Positions 1-6,718 of a stretch of 11,303 nt of DNA are shown here, piece after piece. The notes under the pieces are model-generated. The model was not told the DNA's origin. It saw only the letters and a program-made list of their open reading frames with translations, and did no database searches. Position 1 is the first letter of the stretch, and the number at the start of each line of letters is the position of its first letter. Source of the stretch: Acidobacteriaceae bacterium (GTDB lineage Bacteria; Acidobacteriota; Terriglobia; Terriglobales; Acidobacteriaceae); assembly GCA_030042915.1 (NCBI GenBank), contig JASHYS010000350.1:1-11303 (forward strand), in the 5' to 3' direction. The position numbers and the translations under genes were made by a program.

Positions 1-1113
1 GGCGAAATGTCGGCGACCTTCGAAGAGGCCACGGCAGTGGCGCGCAAGCTGTTTGCCGAGGGAGCTCCGGGCGTAGTGGTGAAGGCGCAGATCCACGCCG
101 GCGGACGCGGCAAGGGCGGCGGGGTGAAAGTGGCCAAAACGCGCGAAGACGCCGAATTGCACGCCAAGAACATCCTGGGCATGACGCTGGTGACGCACCA
201 GACAGGTCCGCACGGGCAGAAGGTGCAGCGGCTCCTGATCGAGGAAACGGCGGCCATCGAGCGCGAGCTCTATCTCGGCATTGTGCTCGATCGAGCCACT
301 GGGAAATTGGTTTTCATGGCCTCGCAGGCCGGCGGCATGGAGATTGAAGAAGTGGCCGCGAAGGATCCGAAGGCGATCTACAAGGAGACGATCGATCCGG
401 CAGTCGGATTCGGCGCCTGGCAAGCGCGCAAGCTGGCTTTTGCGCTGGGTCTCAAAGCCGCACAGATCAACCAGGCCGTGAATTTTTTCCAGAGCCTGTA
501 CAAGGCGTTTATTGAAATCGATGCTTCGCTGGTCGAAATCAATCCCTTCATCACCACCACCGACGGAAAGCTGTTTGCGCTCGATGCCAAGATCAACTTC
601 GACGACAATGCGCTGTTTCGTCATCCCGACATCAAGGCGCTGCGCGACATCGCTGAGGAGGATCCGCTAGAGGTGGAAGCCAGCAAGTACGCGTTGAACT
701 ACATCAAGCTCGACGGCACGATTGCGTGCATGGTGAACGGCGCGGGTCTGGCGATGGCGACCATGGACATCATTCAATACGCCGGCGGAAGCCCCGCGAA
801 TTTCCTGGACGTGGGCGGCGGCGCAACGCAGGAGCAGATCGAGCACGCCTTCGAGATTCTGCTTTCCGACTCGAATGTGAAGGCTATCTTCATCAATATT
901 TTTGGCGGCATTTTGCGCGTGGACCGTTTGGCGACAGGCGTGGTGGCGGCGGCGCGGAATTTGCAGGTGAAGGTGCCCATTGTGCTGCGGCTTGAAGGCA
1001 CCAATGTGGAGGAGGGGCGGAAGATTCTGAAGGAATCGGGGCTGAATTTTCAAGTGGGCGCAACCATGAAAGAGGCGGCGGAGCTGGTGGTGAAAGCAGC
1101 GGCGAGCTCCTAG
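1..1113 (+). CDS. sucC: Succinyl-CoA synthetase (ADP-forming) beta subunit, 5' end cut by window edge
   Basis: This is the beta subunit of succinyl-CoA ligase, which with SucD interconverts succinyl-CoA and succinate plus ATP (or GTP) in the cytoplasmic TCA cycle. The frame is open to base 1 (Gly-Glu before the first Met at 7). Family members start about 20 residues earlier with a MxxHEYQAK-type leader, so the ATG at 7 is internal and the true start lies outside the window. The ATP-grasp glycine-rich segment [10 protein letters not shown] is at 94-123 and the EINPF metal-site motif at 535-549. The C-terminal ligase domain shows NFLDVGGGA around 799-825 and INIFGGI at 892-912. The C-terminus at 1113 is at the expected place for a protein of about 388 residues. 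sucD follows after 111 bp. Identification rests on strong similarity to E. coli SucC as I recall it. Confidence 0.97.
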   Translation, partial: GEMSATFEEATAVARKLFAEGAPGVVVKAQIHAGGRGKGGGVKVAKTREDAELHAKNILGMTLVTHQTGPHGQKVQRLLIEETAAIERELYLGIVLDRATGKLVFMASQAGGMEIEEVAAKDPKAIYKETIDPAVGFGAWQARKLAFALGLKAAQINQAVNFFQSLYKAFIEIDASLVEINPFITTTDGKLFALDAKINFDDNALFRHPDIKALRDIAEEDPLEVEASKYALNYIKLDGTIACMVNGAGLAMATMDIIQYAGGSPANFLDVGGGATQEQIEHAFEILLSDSNVKAIFINIFGGILRVDRLATGVVAAARNLQVKVPIVLRLEGTNVEEGRKILKESGLNFQVGATMKEAAELVVKAAASS

Positions 1114-1217
1114 CTTCTAGCAGGGCCTTTAGCCCCTGAGGGAAGTCTCTTCGGGCGGGCAGAGTATTAATGCAACGACTTGTAGTTTGAAAAGCTGGAA
1201 GCTGGCAGCTAGGAGCT
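1105..1217. repeat. Long inverted repeat spanning the sucC stop and the sucD ribosome binding site
   Basis: AGCTCCTAGCT (1105-1115) is repeated as its exact reverse complement AGCTAGGAGCT at 1207-1217. Pairing can continue inward to 1121/1201 with one mismatch and one G-U pair, giving a stem of about 17 bp around a 79-nt loop. The left arm contains the sucC TAG stop (1111-1113). The right arm contains the AGGAG of sucD. The loop holds two smaller stems: CAGGG/CCCTG (1121-1138; it borrows base 1121) and GAAG/CTTC (1142-1152). Read in heptads, both arms are made of AGCTNNN units. The pairing is visible directly. A role in sucD translation or an origin as a dispersed element is inference. Confidence 0.6.
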
Positions 1218-1220
1218 GGT
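1193..1220 (+). repeat. Four tandem 7-bp units (AGCTGGA-like) in front of sucD
   Basis: Four consecutive heptamers read AGCTGGA, AGCTGGC, AGCTAGG and AGCTGGT. They run up to 4 bases before the sucD ATG. Reverse-complement copies of the same heptad form the left arm of the inverted repeat at 1105-1121. Changes in copy number here would alter the distance or sequence around the ribosome binding site. Confidence 0.6.
1211..1215 (+). promoter_or_regulatory. sucD ribosome binding site (AGGAG) inside a repeat arm
   Basis: AGGAG is followed by 9 nt and then the ATG at 1225, a good Shine-Dalgarno distance. It lies entirely in the 3' arm of the 1105/1217 inverted repeat and would be masked if that stem forms. 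Ribosomes completing sucC would cover and open the 5' arm, which suggests translational coupling (inference). Confidence 0.65.
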
Positions 1221-1224
1221 TCTC

Positions 1225-2100
1225 ATGTCGGTCTTGGTTGACAACAACACGCGGCTCATTGTGCAGGGCATCACCGGCAAGGAAGGCACGTTTCACGCCA
1301 AGGGCTGCGCGGAGTACGGCACCAAGGTGGTGGGCGGAGTGACGCCGGGCAAGGGCGGAACGACGCACGAGGGCTGGCCGGTGTTCAACACCGTAGCCGA
1401 AGCCGTAGACAAGACGGGCGCCAACGCGACCATGATCTTTGTGCCGCCGCCGTTTGCGGCCGACGCCATTCTCGAAGCCGAAGATGCGGGGATTCCGCTC
1501 ATTGTGTGCATTACCGAGGGCATTCCGACGCTGGACATGGTGAAGGTGTGGGCCAAGCTGAAGAATTCGCAGTCGCGGCTGATCGGCCCGAATTGCCCGG
1601 GCGTGATTTCGCCGGGAAAGGCCAAGATCGGCATCATGCCGGGGCGCATTCACAAAGAAGGGTCGATTGGGATCGTGTCGCGATCGGGCACGCTGACCTA
1701 CGAGGCTGTGCATCAGCTTACGCAGCGCGGCATCGGGCAGTCGACAGCCATCGGCATTGGCGGCGACCCCATCATCGGCACCACGCACGTCGACGCTCTG
1801 CGGCTGCTGAACGACGATGCGGAGACCGAGGCCATCATCATGATTGGCGAGATTGGCGGATCGGCCGAAGAGGCGGCGGCGGAGTTCGTGAAGAAGAATG
1901 TGAAGAAGCCCGTGGTGGGCTTTATTGCCGGGCAAACCGCGCCGCCGGGACGGCGCATGGGCCACGCCGGCGCCATCATCAGCGGAGGCCAGGGAACGGC
2001 CGCCGACAAAATGAAGGCCATGAAGGCGGCGGGGATTCATGTGGTGGTCTCGCCGGCGGAGATCGGAGCTGCGATGGCCCAGGTGATCGGGAAAAGCTAA
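1225..2100 (+). CDS. sucD: Succinyl-CoA synthetase alpha subunit
   Basis: This is the alpha subunit of succinyl-CoA ligase. It binds CoA through an N-terminal Rossmann-type domain and carries the histidine that is phosphorylated during catalysis. At 291 residues it has the family's normal length (E. coli about 289). The CoA-binding glycine-rich start is [11 protein letters not shown] (residues 14-24). The central [11 protein letters not shown] (121-131) and SRSGTLTYE (152-160) are intact. The active-site histidine is His247 in [10 protein letters not shown] (codon 1963-1965), matching E. coli His246/247. The GEIGGSAEE motif is at 208-216. The ATG at 1225 is set by AGGAG at 1211-1215 and by alignment of the N-terminus. 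It pairs with sucC just upstream and is probably co-transcribed, despite an unusually long, structured junction. No clear intrinsic terminator follows. Confidence 0.98.
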   Translation: MSVLVDNNTRLIVQGITGKEGTFHAKGCAEYGTKVVGGVTPGKGGTTHEGWPVFNTVAEAVDKTGANATMIFVPPPFAADAILEAEDAGIPLIVCITEGIPTLDMVKVWAKLKNSQSRLIGPNCPGVISPGKAKIGIMPGRIHKEGSIGIVSRSGTLTYEAVHQLTQRGIGQSTAIGIGGDPIIGTTHVDALRLLNDDAETEAIIMIGEIGGSAEEAAAEFVKKNVKKPVVGFIAGQTAPPGRRMGHAGAIISGGQGTAADKMKAMKAAGIHVVVSPAEIGAAMAQVIGKS

Positions 2101-2209
2101 AACGTCAGTTTCCAGCTGCGAGCCTCTCGCTCTCAGCCGCTTCGTGCCCTGCCAGAGTTTTTCCGCAACCGGGAAGTGAGAAGGATCACATCGACTCGTG
2201 ATGGGTAAC

Positions 2210-2273
2210 TGTACGGCGATTACTTCGGGCGCGGCGAAAGATGTGCAACGATTACTTCGAGCGCGGGCTGTGG
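2210..2273 (+). repeat. Two-copy 32-bp direct repeat with core CGATTACTTCG
   Basis: Unit 1 (2210-2241) and unit 2 (2242-2273) lie head to tail. The core CGATTACTTCGGGCGCGG at 2217-2234 recurs at 2249-2266 with one change (G to A) in 18 positions. Over the first 25 bases there are 4 differences, and the last 7 have diverged. The 32-bp period equals about three helical turns, so bound proteins would sit on the same face. This would suit a pair of regulator sites, but no regulator is identified. Confidence 0.6.
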
Positions 2274-2290
2274 AATTGTTTCTCGTCGCA

Positions 2291-2320
2291 CTCGATTTCA
2301 GAAGCCGATAATCAATCGAG
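2291..2320. repeat. Inverted repeat CTCGATT-N16-AATCGAG
   Basis: Perfect 7-bp arms at 2291-2297 and 2314-2320 enclose a 16-nt spacer. The repeat lies about 270 bp upstream of the TPR regulator and about 17 bp after the 32-bp direct repeat. It could be an operator or an RNA stem; nothing in the sequence decides which. Confidence 0.4.
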
Positions 2321-2591
2321 CAATTATTGAGCTTTGCTCGCTGCTGGTTTCTCAGGTTGCAGAAATTGCAGGCAAGGTTAGGCTTTGCCGAGCGTGGTCA
2401 TTCTGAAACTGGCTTTTCGTTCTCACAGAGCGCAAGGCGGAACGACACTTGTGTAGTGAACTTGTTTTTCTTTTTTCCCAGGATGTATTCGAAGTGGGCT
2501 CTCGCTGCCGGCAGAAAAATGGTTGTCCAGGCTGAAGTCTGAGAGAGACCTGGACGCGGCGAAGAGCGTCGCAGAATCTGCGTTGGTTTGT

Positions 2592-4370
2592 ATGGAAGGC
2601 TCGATGCCGGCGCCGCAAGGCATGCCGCCGGCAAGATATGAGTTTGCTGACCTGCGGCTCGAAGCCGATGGGATGTTGTGGCGCGGAGAAACGGCGCTAC
2701 GCCTGCCCGCAAATGAGCTGGCGGCGCTTCGCCTGCTTTTAGAGCGCGCCGGAGAAATTGTCCCGCCGCTGGAGCTGAAGCGCACGCTGTTTGGCGAAGG
2801 GCGCGCTGCGGGCGATCACGTGGCGAAGTGCCTGGCATCGCTGCGGGCCCTGCTTGAGCCCACTGATTGCATTCAAACCGTCTACAAGCGTGGATACCGC
2901 ATTTCGGTTGCGGTGCGCAAGGAATCGGCACAGCCGCCCCGCGCGTTGCCGCGGATGGCCATCCTTCCTGTTGCCACTGGGCATGGCGTTCAGGAACATC
3001 TCGGACTGGCTCTGTTCGATCAGTTGCTTGCATTGCTGAACGGTGAGGGCGGCACATTCGCCTTCATCATGGCGCGGGACTCAGTGCAAACGCTGGCGCG
3101 GCGCGGTCTGCAGGCGCGCGAGATCGGCAAAGCTCTGGAATCCGATCTGGTTCTGATCTGCTTGCTCGAGGCAACACCTGATCACAACCGCTTGCGCGCG
3201 GAGATGATTCGCGTTGAGGATGGCGCCCAGCTTTGGACGGAAGACATGCTGGCGAAGCGAGGCCAGATCGCCAGCCTGGCCGCGAAGCTGATGAACTGCC
3301 TGGCCAGCCGCATGGAGCCGGCAGATGTGGCCATATCCGCCGCCGCGACAGGAGCGGAAAGCGCGATTTCTCCATTGCGCAACGAAGCCACTGAGCTTTA
3401 CCAACGCGCTCATTACGAATGGCAGACGTTTGAGCGGCACCGCATGCAGGATGCCATGCAACAGCTGCAGCGCGCCATTGAACTCGATCCATCGCTGACA
3501 GCGGCGCGCATTGATCTCGCTCACCTTGGACTCGCGCAAGCCCTGTTTGGATTTATGCCGGCCACAGCGGCGGCCAGAATGGTGCATCGCGCCGCCGAGC
3601 ACATTCCCGAGGGCGCTGGAAACTGGGATGCTCTGCTGCCGGCGCTGGGCTGGACCAGCTTTCACGTGGATCGCAATTTGCCCGCAGCGCTGCGAGCCTT
3701 TGCGCACTCGTCTCATTTGGCGCACGAGGGATGGATCACGCGCGCGCGAACCCTGTTCGCGCTCAGCCGCGGCCGTTTCGATGAGGCGATCGACCTGCTG
3801 CGCGGGGCAATCGAGCTCGATCCATACTCGCCGGCCTTGCAGGCGCGCTTGGCCTGGGCGGTGCACCTGAGCGGAGAGGCCGATGCCGGCACGGCGCAAA
3901 TCCGCGAGGCGCTGGCGCAGTTTCCCGAGGACGAATTCGTGCAACTGTACGGCGTCATGATCCTGGCTTACGGCGGCGAAGCTGTTTGCGCATGCGAGCT
4001 GGCGCAGGCACTGGCGGCGCGATGGCCGCACGTCGATTTTGCGATGGCAGTGCATGCGTACGCGCTGGCGCGTGCGGGTCGAGATGCGCAGGCACGCGAC
4101 CTGATGGAACAGTTGCAGTGGCTGAGCCGCGAACGGTTTGTCCTGAATGCGTTTCACGCGGCGGTTTATGTGGCGCTCGGCGAGGCGGATGCCGCGCTCG
4201 AAGAGCTGCGCATCGCCAATGAGAATCGCTGCCCCTGGTTCTTCCAGATGCTTGCCGATCCGCGGCTGAAACCGCTGGAAGGACGGCCGGAGTTCAACTC
4301 GCTGCGCAGCGTCCTGACGAAGATGGAGGCGGAAGCGGCGAGCCAGGGGACGGACTACGGTAATTCCTGA
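2592..4370 (+). CDS. Winged-helix / TolB-like / TPR transcriptional regulator
   Basis: Likely a cytoplasmic DNA-binding regulator of the CadC/ToxR-like kind common in Acidobacteria. From the ATG at 2592 (592 residues), residues about 16-106 form an OmpR-type winged helix (Trans_reg_C) ending in the wing signature YKRGYRI (98-104). Residues about 122-243 resemble the TolB-like domain of such regulators (MAILPVATGHG; IGKALESDLVL; DGAQLWTEDM). The rest is TPR: AIELDP recurs at about 295-300 and 406-411, and a tail around 526-576 (ALGEADAALEELRIANENRCPWF..DPRLKPL) is typical of the group. No hydrophobic membrane span links the winged helix to the sensor part, unlike CadC. The start is uncertain: the frame is open to a TTG at 2523 (615 residues), and ATGs at 2604 (GGAAGG just before) and 2622 also fit. 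2592 is preferred because the extra 23 residues have atypical codons (AGG, AGA) and precede the domain. Targets are unknown. Confidence 0.88.
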   Translation: MEGSMPAPQGMPPARYEFADLRLEADGMLWRGETALRLPANELAALRLLLERAGEIVPPLELKRTLFGEGRAAGDHVAKCLASLRALLEPTDCIQTVYKRGYRISVAVRKESAQPPRALPRMAILPVATGHGVQEHLGLALFDQLLALLNGEGGTFAFIMARDSVQTLARRGLQAREIGKALESDLVLICLLEATPDHNRLRAEMIRVEDGAQLWTEDMLAKRGQIASLAAKLMNCLASRMEPADVAISAAATGAESAISPLRNEATELYQRAHYEWQTFERHRMQDAMQQLQRAIELDPSLTAARIDLAHLGLAQALFGFMPATAAARMVHRAAEHIPEGAGNWDALLPALGWTSFHVDRNLPAALRAFAHSSHLAHEGWITRARTLFALSRGRFDEAIDLLRGAIELDPYSPALQARLAWAVHLSGEADAGTAQIREALAQFPEDEFVQLYGVMILAYGGEAVCACELAQALAARWPHVDFAMAVHAYALARAGRDAQARDLMEQLQWLSRERFVLNAFHAAVYVALGEADAALEELRIANENRCPWFFQMLADPRLKPLEGRPEFNSLRSVLTKMEAEAASQGTDYGNS

Positions 4371-4416
4371 GCAAGTGCGCCTTTCGCCTCCCGCGTCATG
4401 AGCTGAATTGCGCCTG

Positions 4417-6432
4417 CTACGCCTTACCCGGGCTGGCGGGCGGCTGGGGCAATTCCGGCGGCTTCGCTCCGTTGGTTTCGGCGGCCGGAGCCATCTTCTG
4501 CATGAGCAACGCACCCAGGCCTTCAAGGACGCCGCTGCTTGAGCTGCCCCCGGTGACCAGCGTGTTGGGCATGAATGGCACGTTGCTTCGCGAAAGCGCC
4601 TCGATGGCATTGACGAGAGCCGTGGCCCCGGGGCCCAGTGCCGCGACCTGCTTCTGATATGCCTCAGCGCGGGCCAGCCCGACCGCCCGCACCTGCGCGC
4701 CCTGCGCCGTGCCGGTGCGCTCGATGTAAGTGGATTCGCCGTCGGCTTCTGCCTTGCGCGCCTCGGCATTGTTCTTCTTGATGTCGACGCCGACCGCGGA
4801 TTGCGCGAGTTGCGCCTGCATGTCGGCCGTTCCGCGGGCCTTCTCGGTCTGGATGCGCTGATCCTGCGCCTGCTTCTGCATCATGAAGGTCTCCACCTGC
4901 TGATGAGCCACCTCGCGATCCGTGAGGACGTCGACCAGTTGCGGCGGATAGATGACGTCCTGGATGTACACGCCGCGGGTCTCGATCTCGTACTCGGCGA
5001 GCTTTTTCTGGATGTAGGCGAAGGCCTCCTCCTGCACGGTCTGCCGGGTCTGGATGAACTTGATGGCTTGCATGCCGCCGATCTTGTCGCGGAAGAGGTT
5101 GCCCACGGCCGCTTGCAGGACCTCGTTCACAAGATTTTCCATGGAGCCGACCATGGAGATCACGCGCGGAGCCTGCGTGTCGGGAACGTGGATGAGAACC
5201 TGGAGGTCGATGGAAAAGACAAAGCCCTCATTGCTTTTGGCGATGATGGGCTCAAGGCGCGCGTCGAGGCCGTGGGCTCCGGTCACGTCTTTGGCCCAGT
5301 CGAGCTTGAGGATGGATGTGAGAACCAGCTTGGCGTCGTAAACGCGCGGGTTGATGGGGTACTTGCCGGTGCGCAGAGCCTCCTGCCAGATGCCCTGGTG
5401 GCCGGGCCGCACGAGGCTGCCGAACTTGAATTCGGCGCCCGAAGTGTCTTGAGTGGGCAGGCCCACGTAGGCTTTGATCACGGCCACCTGGCCCTGTTCG
5501 ACTACCAGCATCGGGACCTGCTCCACGCGCACCAGGAACGGATTCAGGTTGTAGGCGCCGTAGAGAAGCGGATCATGTTGCAGGCCGATCTTGCCGCCGG
5601 CATCGAGAAATTGCTGAAAGTCCTGGTAATTGTTGTGCAGCGTGTTCTTGCTGCCCAGGATGGCGGCGATGAGCTGAAAATCGGTGGTGTCGGCCCTCTT
5701 TTCCAGCTCTTCAACGTCGGCGAACAGTCCCAGGCGGCTTGCGATGGCGCCCGCCGGCAGCGGCTGGCCTTCGAGAGTGGTCACGATGCCGATCATGTCG
5801 ACGACTTTGCCGCTCTCAGCCGGCCTGGGTGCGATGCGCGTCACTTCGAGCTGGCGCTCCTCCAGGCCGAATGCTGTGAAGGTAAGCTGGCCTCTTTGCT
5901 CGGCCAGCTGGCGGTAGGCGTCGGTAATGGGCACGCCGAAGACGTACGGCTTGGTGATAACCAGAAAGGCGACAGGATGGATAGGCGCCAGCATGCCCGG
6001 TGACAGCACCGGCCTTTGCACGCCCTTCTGGCCGCCATTGGCAACAAAGGTTGCAACGTCGGTGAAGTTTCCGAATTCGGCCTTGTACGCGCCAGACTTG
6101 GCGCCAATCGGTGTGGGTGCGCCCACTTGCGCGATCACCACGCCAATTTGTCCCGCCGGAACCTGCACCCACGGATGCTTGGCAACCGCGTAAATCAGAC
6201 AGAACTTGAAGCGAAGGCCGGGCATCAGCAGCTCGGCCTGGTATCCGGCCTCGCCCTTGAACGCGATCGGGTTGTCGCCGGTCAGTTTTGCGCCAAACCG
6301 CTTGCGCACCAATCCCACCTGGGTGGGCCCGATGCTGTAGATCGACTTCGCGATGATGATCAAGAACAGGATGAGAACGATGAAGCTGAGAAGAACCCAC
6401 CAGGACGTGAAAAACGCTGTCGATGCGAACAT
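4417..6432 (-). CDS. Long SPFH (band 7/flotillin-like) membrane protein
   Basis: A 671-residue membrane-anchored protein of the SPFH superfamily (stomatin/prohibitin/flotillin/HflK), whose members oligomerise as scaffolds on membranes. A hydrophobic N-terminal span is at about 9-29. Three related segments then carry the strand-turn pattern GQVGVV..G..P: 35-90 (GPTQVGLVRKRFG), 91-160 (VPAGQIGVVIAQVG) and 311-370 (VEQGQVAVIKAYVG). Residues about 400-500 match the second half of the SPFH domain (FSIDLQVLIHVPD, VGNLFRDKI, YEIETRGVYIQDVIYPPQL). A charged Gln/Ala/Glu-rich helix, probably coiled coil, covers 503-595, as in flotillins. The tail (628-671) is Ser/Gly- then Pro-rich. The ATG at 6430-6432 has AAGGGAG 4 nt upstream on the minus strand. 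No NfeD-like partner is adjacent; the gene appears monocistronic and converges on the TPR regulator. The cellular role is not known; flotillin proper is possible but not proven. Confidence 0.87.
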   Translation of the reverse strand: MFASTAFFTSWWVLLSFIVLILFLIIIAKSIYSIGPTQVGLVRKRFGAKLTGDNPIAFKGEAGYQAELLMPGLRFKFCLIYAVAKHPWVQVPAGQIGVVIAQVGAPTPIGAKSGAYKAEFGNFTDVATFVANGGQKGVQRPVLSPGMLAPIHPVAFLVITKPYVFGVPITDAYRQLAEQRGQLTFTAFGLEERQLEVTRIAPRPAESGKVVDMIGIVTTLEGQPLPAGAIASRLGLFADVEELEKRADTTDFQLIAAILGSKNTLHNNYQDFQQFLDAGGKIGLQHDPLLYGAYNLNPFLVRVEQVPMLVVEQGQVAVIKAYVGLPTQDTSGAEFKFGSLVRPGHQGIWQEALRTGKYPINPRVYDAKLVLTSILKLDWAKDVTGAHGLDARLEPIIAKSNEGFVFSIDLQVLIHVPDTQAPRVISMVGSMENLVNEVLQAAVGNLFRDKIGGMQAIKFIQTRQTVQEEAFAYIQKKLAEYEIETRGVYIQDVIYPPQLVDVLTDREVAHQQVETFMMQKQAQDQRIQTEKARGTADMQAQLAQSAVGVDIKKNNAEARKAEADGESTYIERTGTAQGAQVRAVGLARAEAYQKQVAALGPGATALVNAIEALSRSNVPFMPNTLVTGGSSSSGVLEGLGALLMQKMAPAAETNGAKPPELPQPPASPGKA

Positions 6433-6575
6433 ATCTCTCCCTTCGTCGGATTGAAGCGGACATCAACCCTCTGCTTCAGGGACGAGACAGAATACCACCA
6501 GCGGAAATCCACGGAGTGTGCGTGACTTTGGGGGCGTTCCGGCCCGCATTTTGAACCAAGCCTTCGCCGAGCAAG

Positions 6576-6596
6576 AATTTCCGGTGTGAGGAAATT
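6576..6596. repeat. Perfect inverted repeat AATTTCC-N7-GGAAATT (operator-like)
   Basis: Arms at 6576-6582 and 6590-6596 are perfect 7-bp reverse complements. A further A-T pair at 6574/6598 lies beyond one G/T position. The spacer is GGTGTGA. Placed between two divergent genes, with arm centres 14 bp apart, it looks like a dimer-binding operator. An RNA hairpin in the leader of the + strand gene is the alternative. Confidence 0.45.
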
Positions 6597-6707
6597 TTGC
6601 GCAGCCAAGCCGGCGCCTTTCTCCCTCTAACTTAACCATTTTCAACGAGATGCAATTTTTACAGATTTGGAGGGGCGCGTGCTCCAACAAACAGCGGCAT
6701 TCTATGC

Positions 6708-6712
6708 GGAGG
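6708..6712 (+). promoter_or_regulatory. Ribosome binding site GGAGG that fixes the start at 6719
   Basis: GGAGG followed by 6 nt (TTCCAT) precedes the ATG at 6719. The earlier in-frame ATGs at 6650 and 6704 lack a comparable site, so the protein starts MVDSLLVKR directly before its membrane span. Confidence 0.75.
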
Positions 6713-6718
6713 TTCCAT

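Larger units (their letters stand above)
2101..2591. other. Gene-free leader between sucD and the TPR regulator
   Basis: About 490 bp without a convincing gene. It contains a weak GCGAG/CTCGC hairpin at 2118-2130 with no adjacent T-run, so it is not a good terminator. It also contains the inverted repeat ATCAC/GTGAT (2185-2202), the 32-bp direct repeat (2210-2273), the inverted repeat CTCGATT/AATCGAG (2291-2320), a CAAT-T-ATTG palindrome (2321-2329) and a pyrimidine tract of T-runs near 2464-2479. The region is visibly more AT-rich than the flanking genes, as expected for a promoter region. No -35/-10 pair stands out. Confidence 0.5.
6433..6718. promoter_or_regulatory. Divergent intergenic region between the SPFH gene and the coiled-coil protein gene
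   Basis: This 286-bp region must hold promoters for both flanking, divergently transcribed genes. It is AT-richer from about 6570 to 6670. The only clear structure is the inverted repeat at 6576-6596. I could not find a -35/-10 pair good enough to call on either strand. The in-frame ATG at 6650 is treated as leader, because the ATG at 6719 has a far better ribosome binding site. Confidence 0.5.

Noticed and set aside
1129..2040. 303-codon open frame on the - strand over sucD
   Set aside because: Antisense shadow of a highly conserved gene; Arg/His-rich translation and no ribosome binding site.
2327..2542. 71-codon + strand frame in the leader of the TPR regulator
   Set aside because: TTG start with no ribosome binding site, translation of a T-rich tract (LFFFFP), and overlap with the long form of the next gene. 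No support for a real small protein.
3081..4769. 562-codon open frame on the - strand over the TPR regulator and the SPFH 3' end
   Set aside because: Antisense to two well-supported genes and produced by high GC at third positions. The translation is Arg/Ala/Gln-rich with no domain pattern.
4801..6003. 400-codon open frame on the + strand inside the SPFH gene
   Set aside because: Antisense shadow of the SPFH gene; the His/Leu/Asp/Gly-rich translation shows no recognisable motif.
6650..6718. Upstream ATGs (6650 and 6704) for the coiled-coil protein
   Set aside because: No good ribosome binding site before them, whereas the ATG at 6719 has GGAGG at 6 nt and puts the membrane span near the N-terminus.
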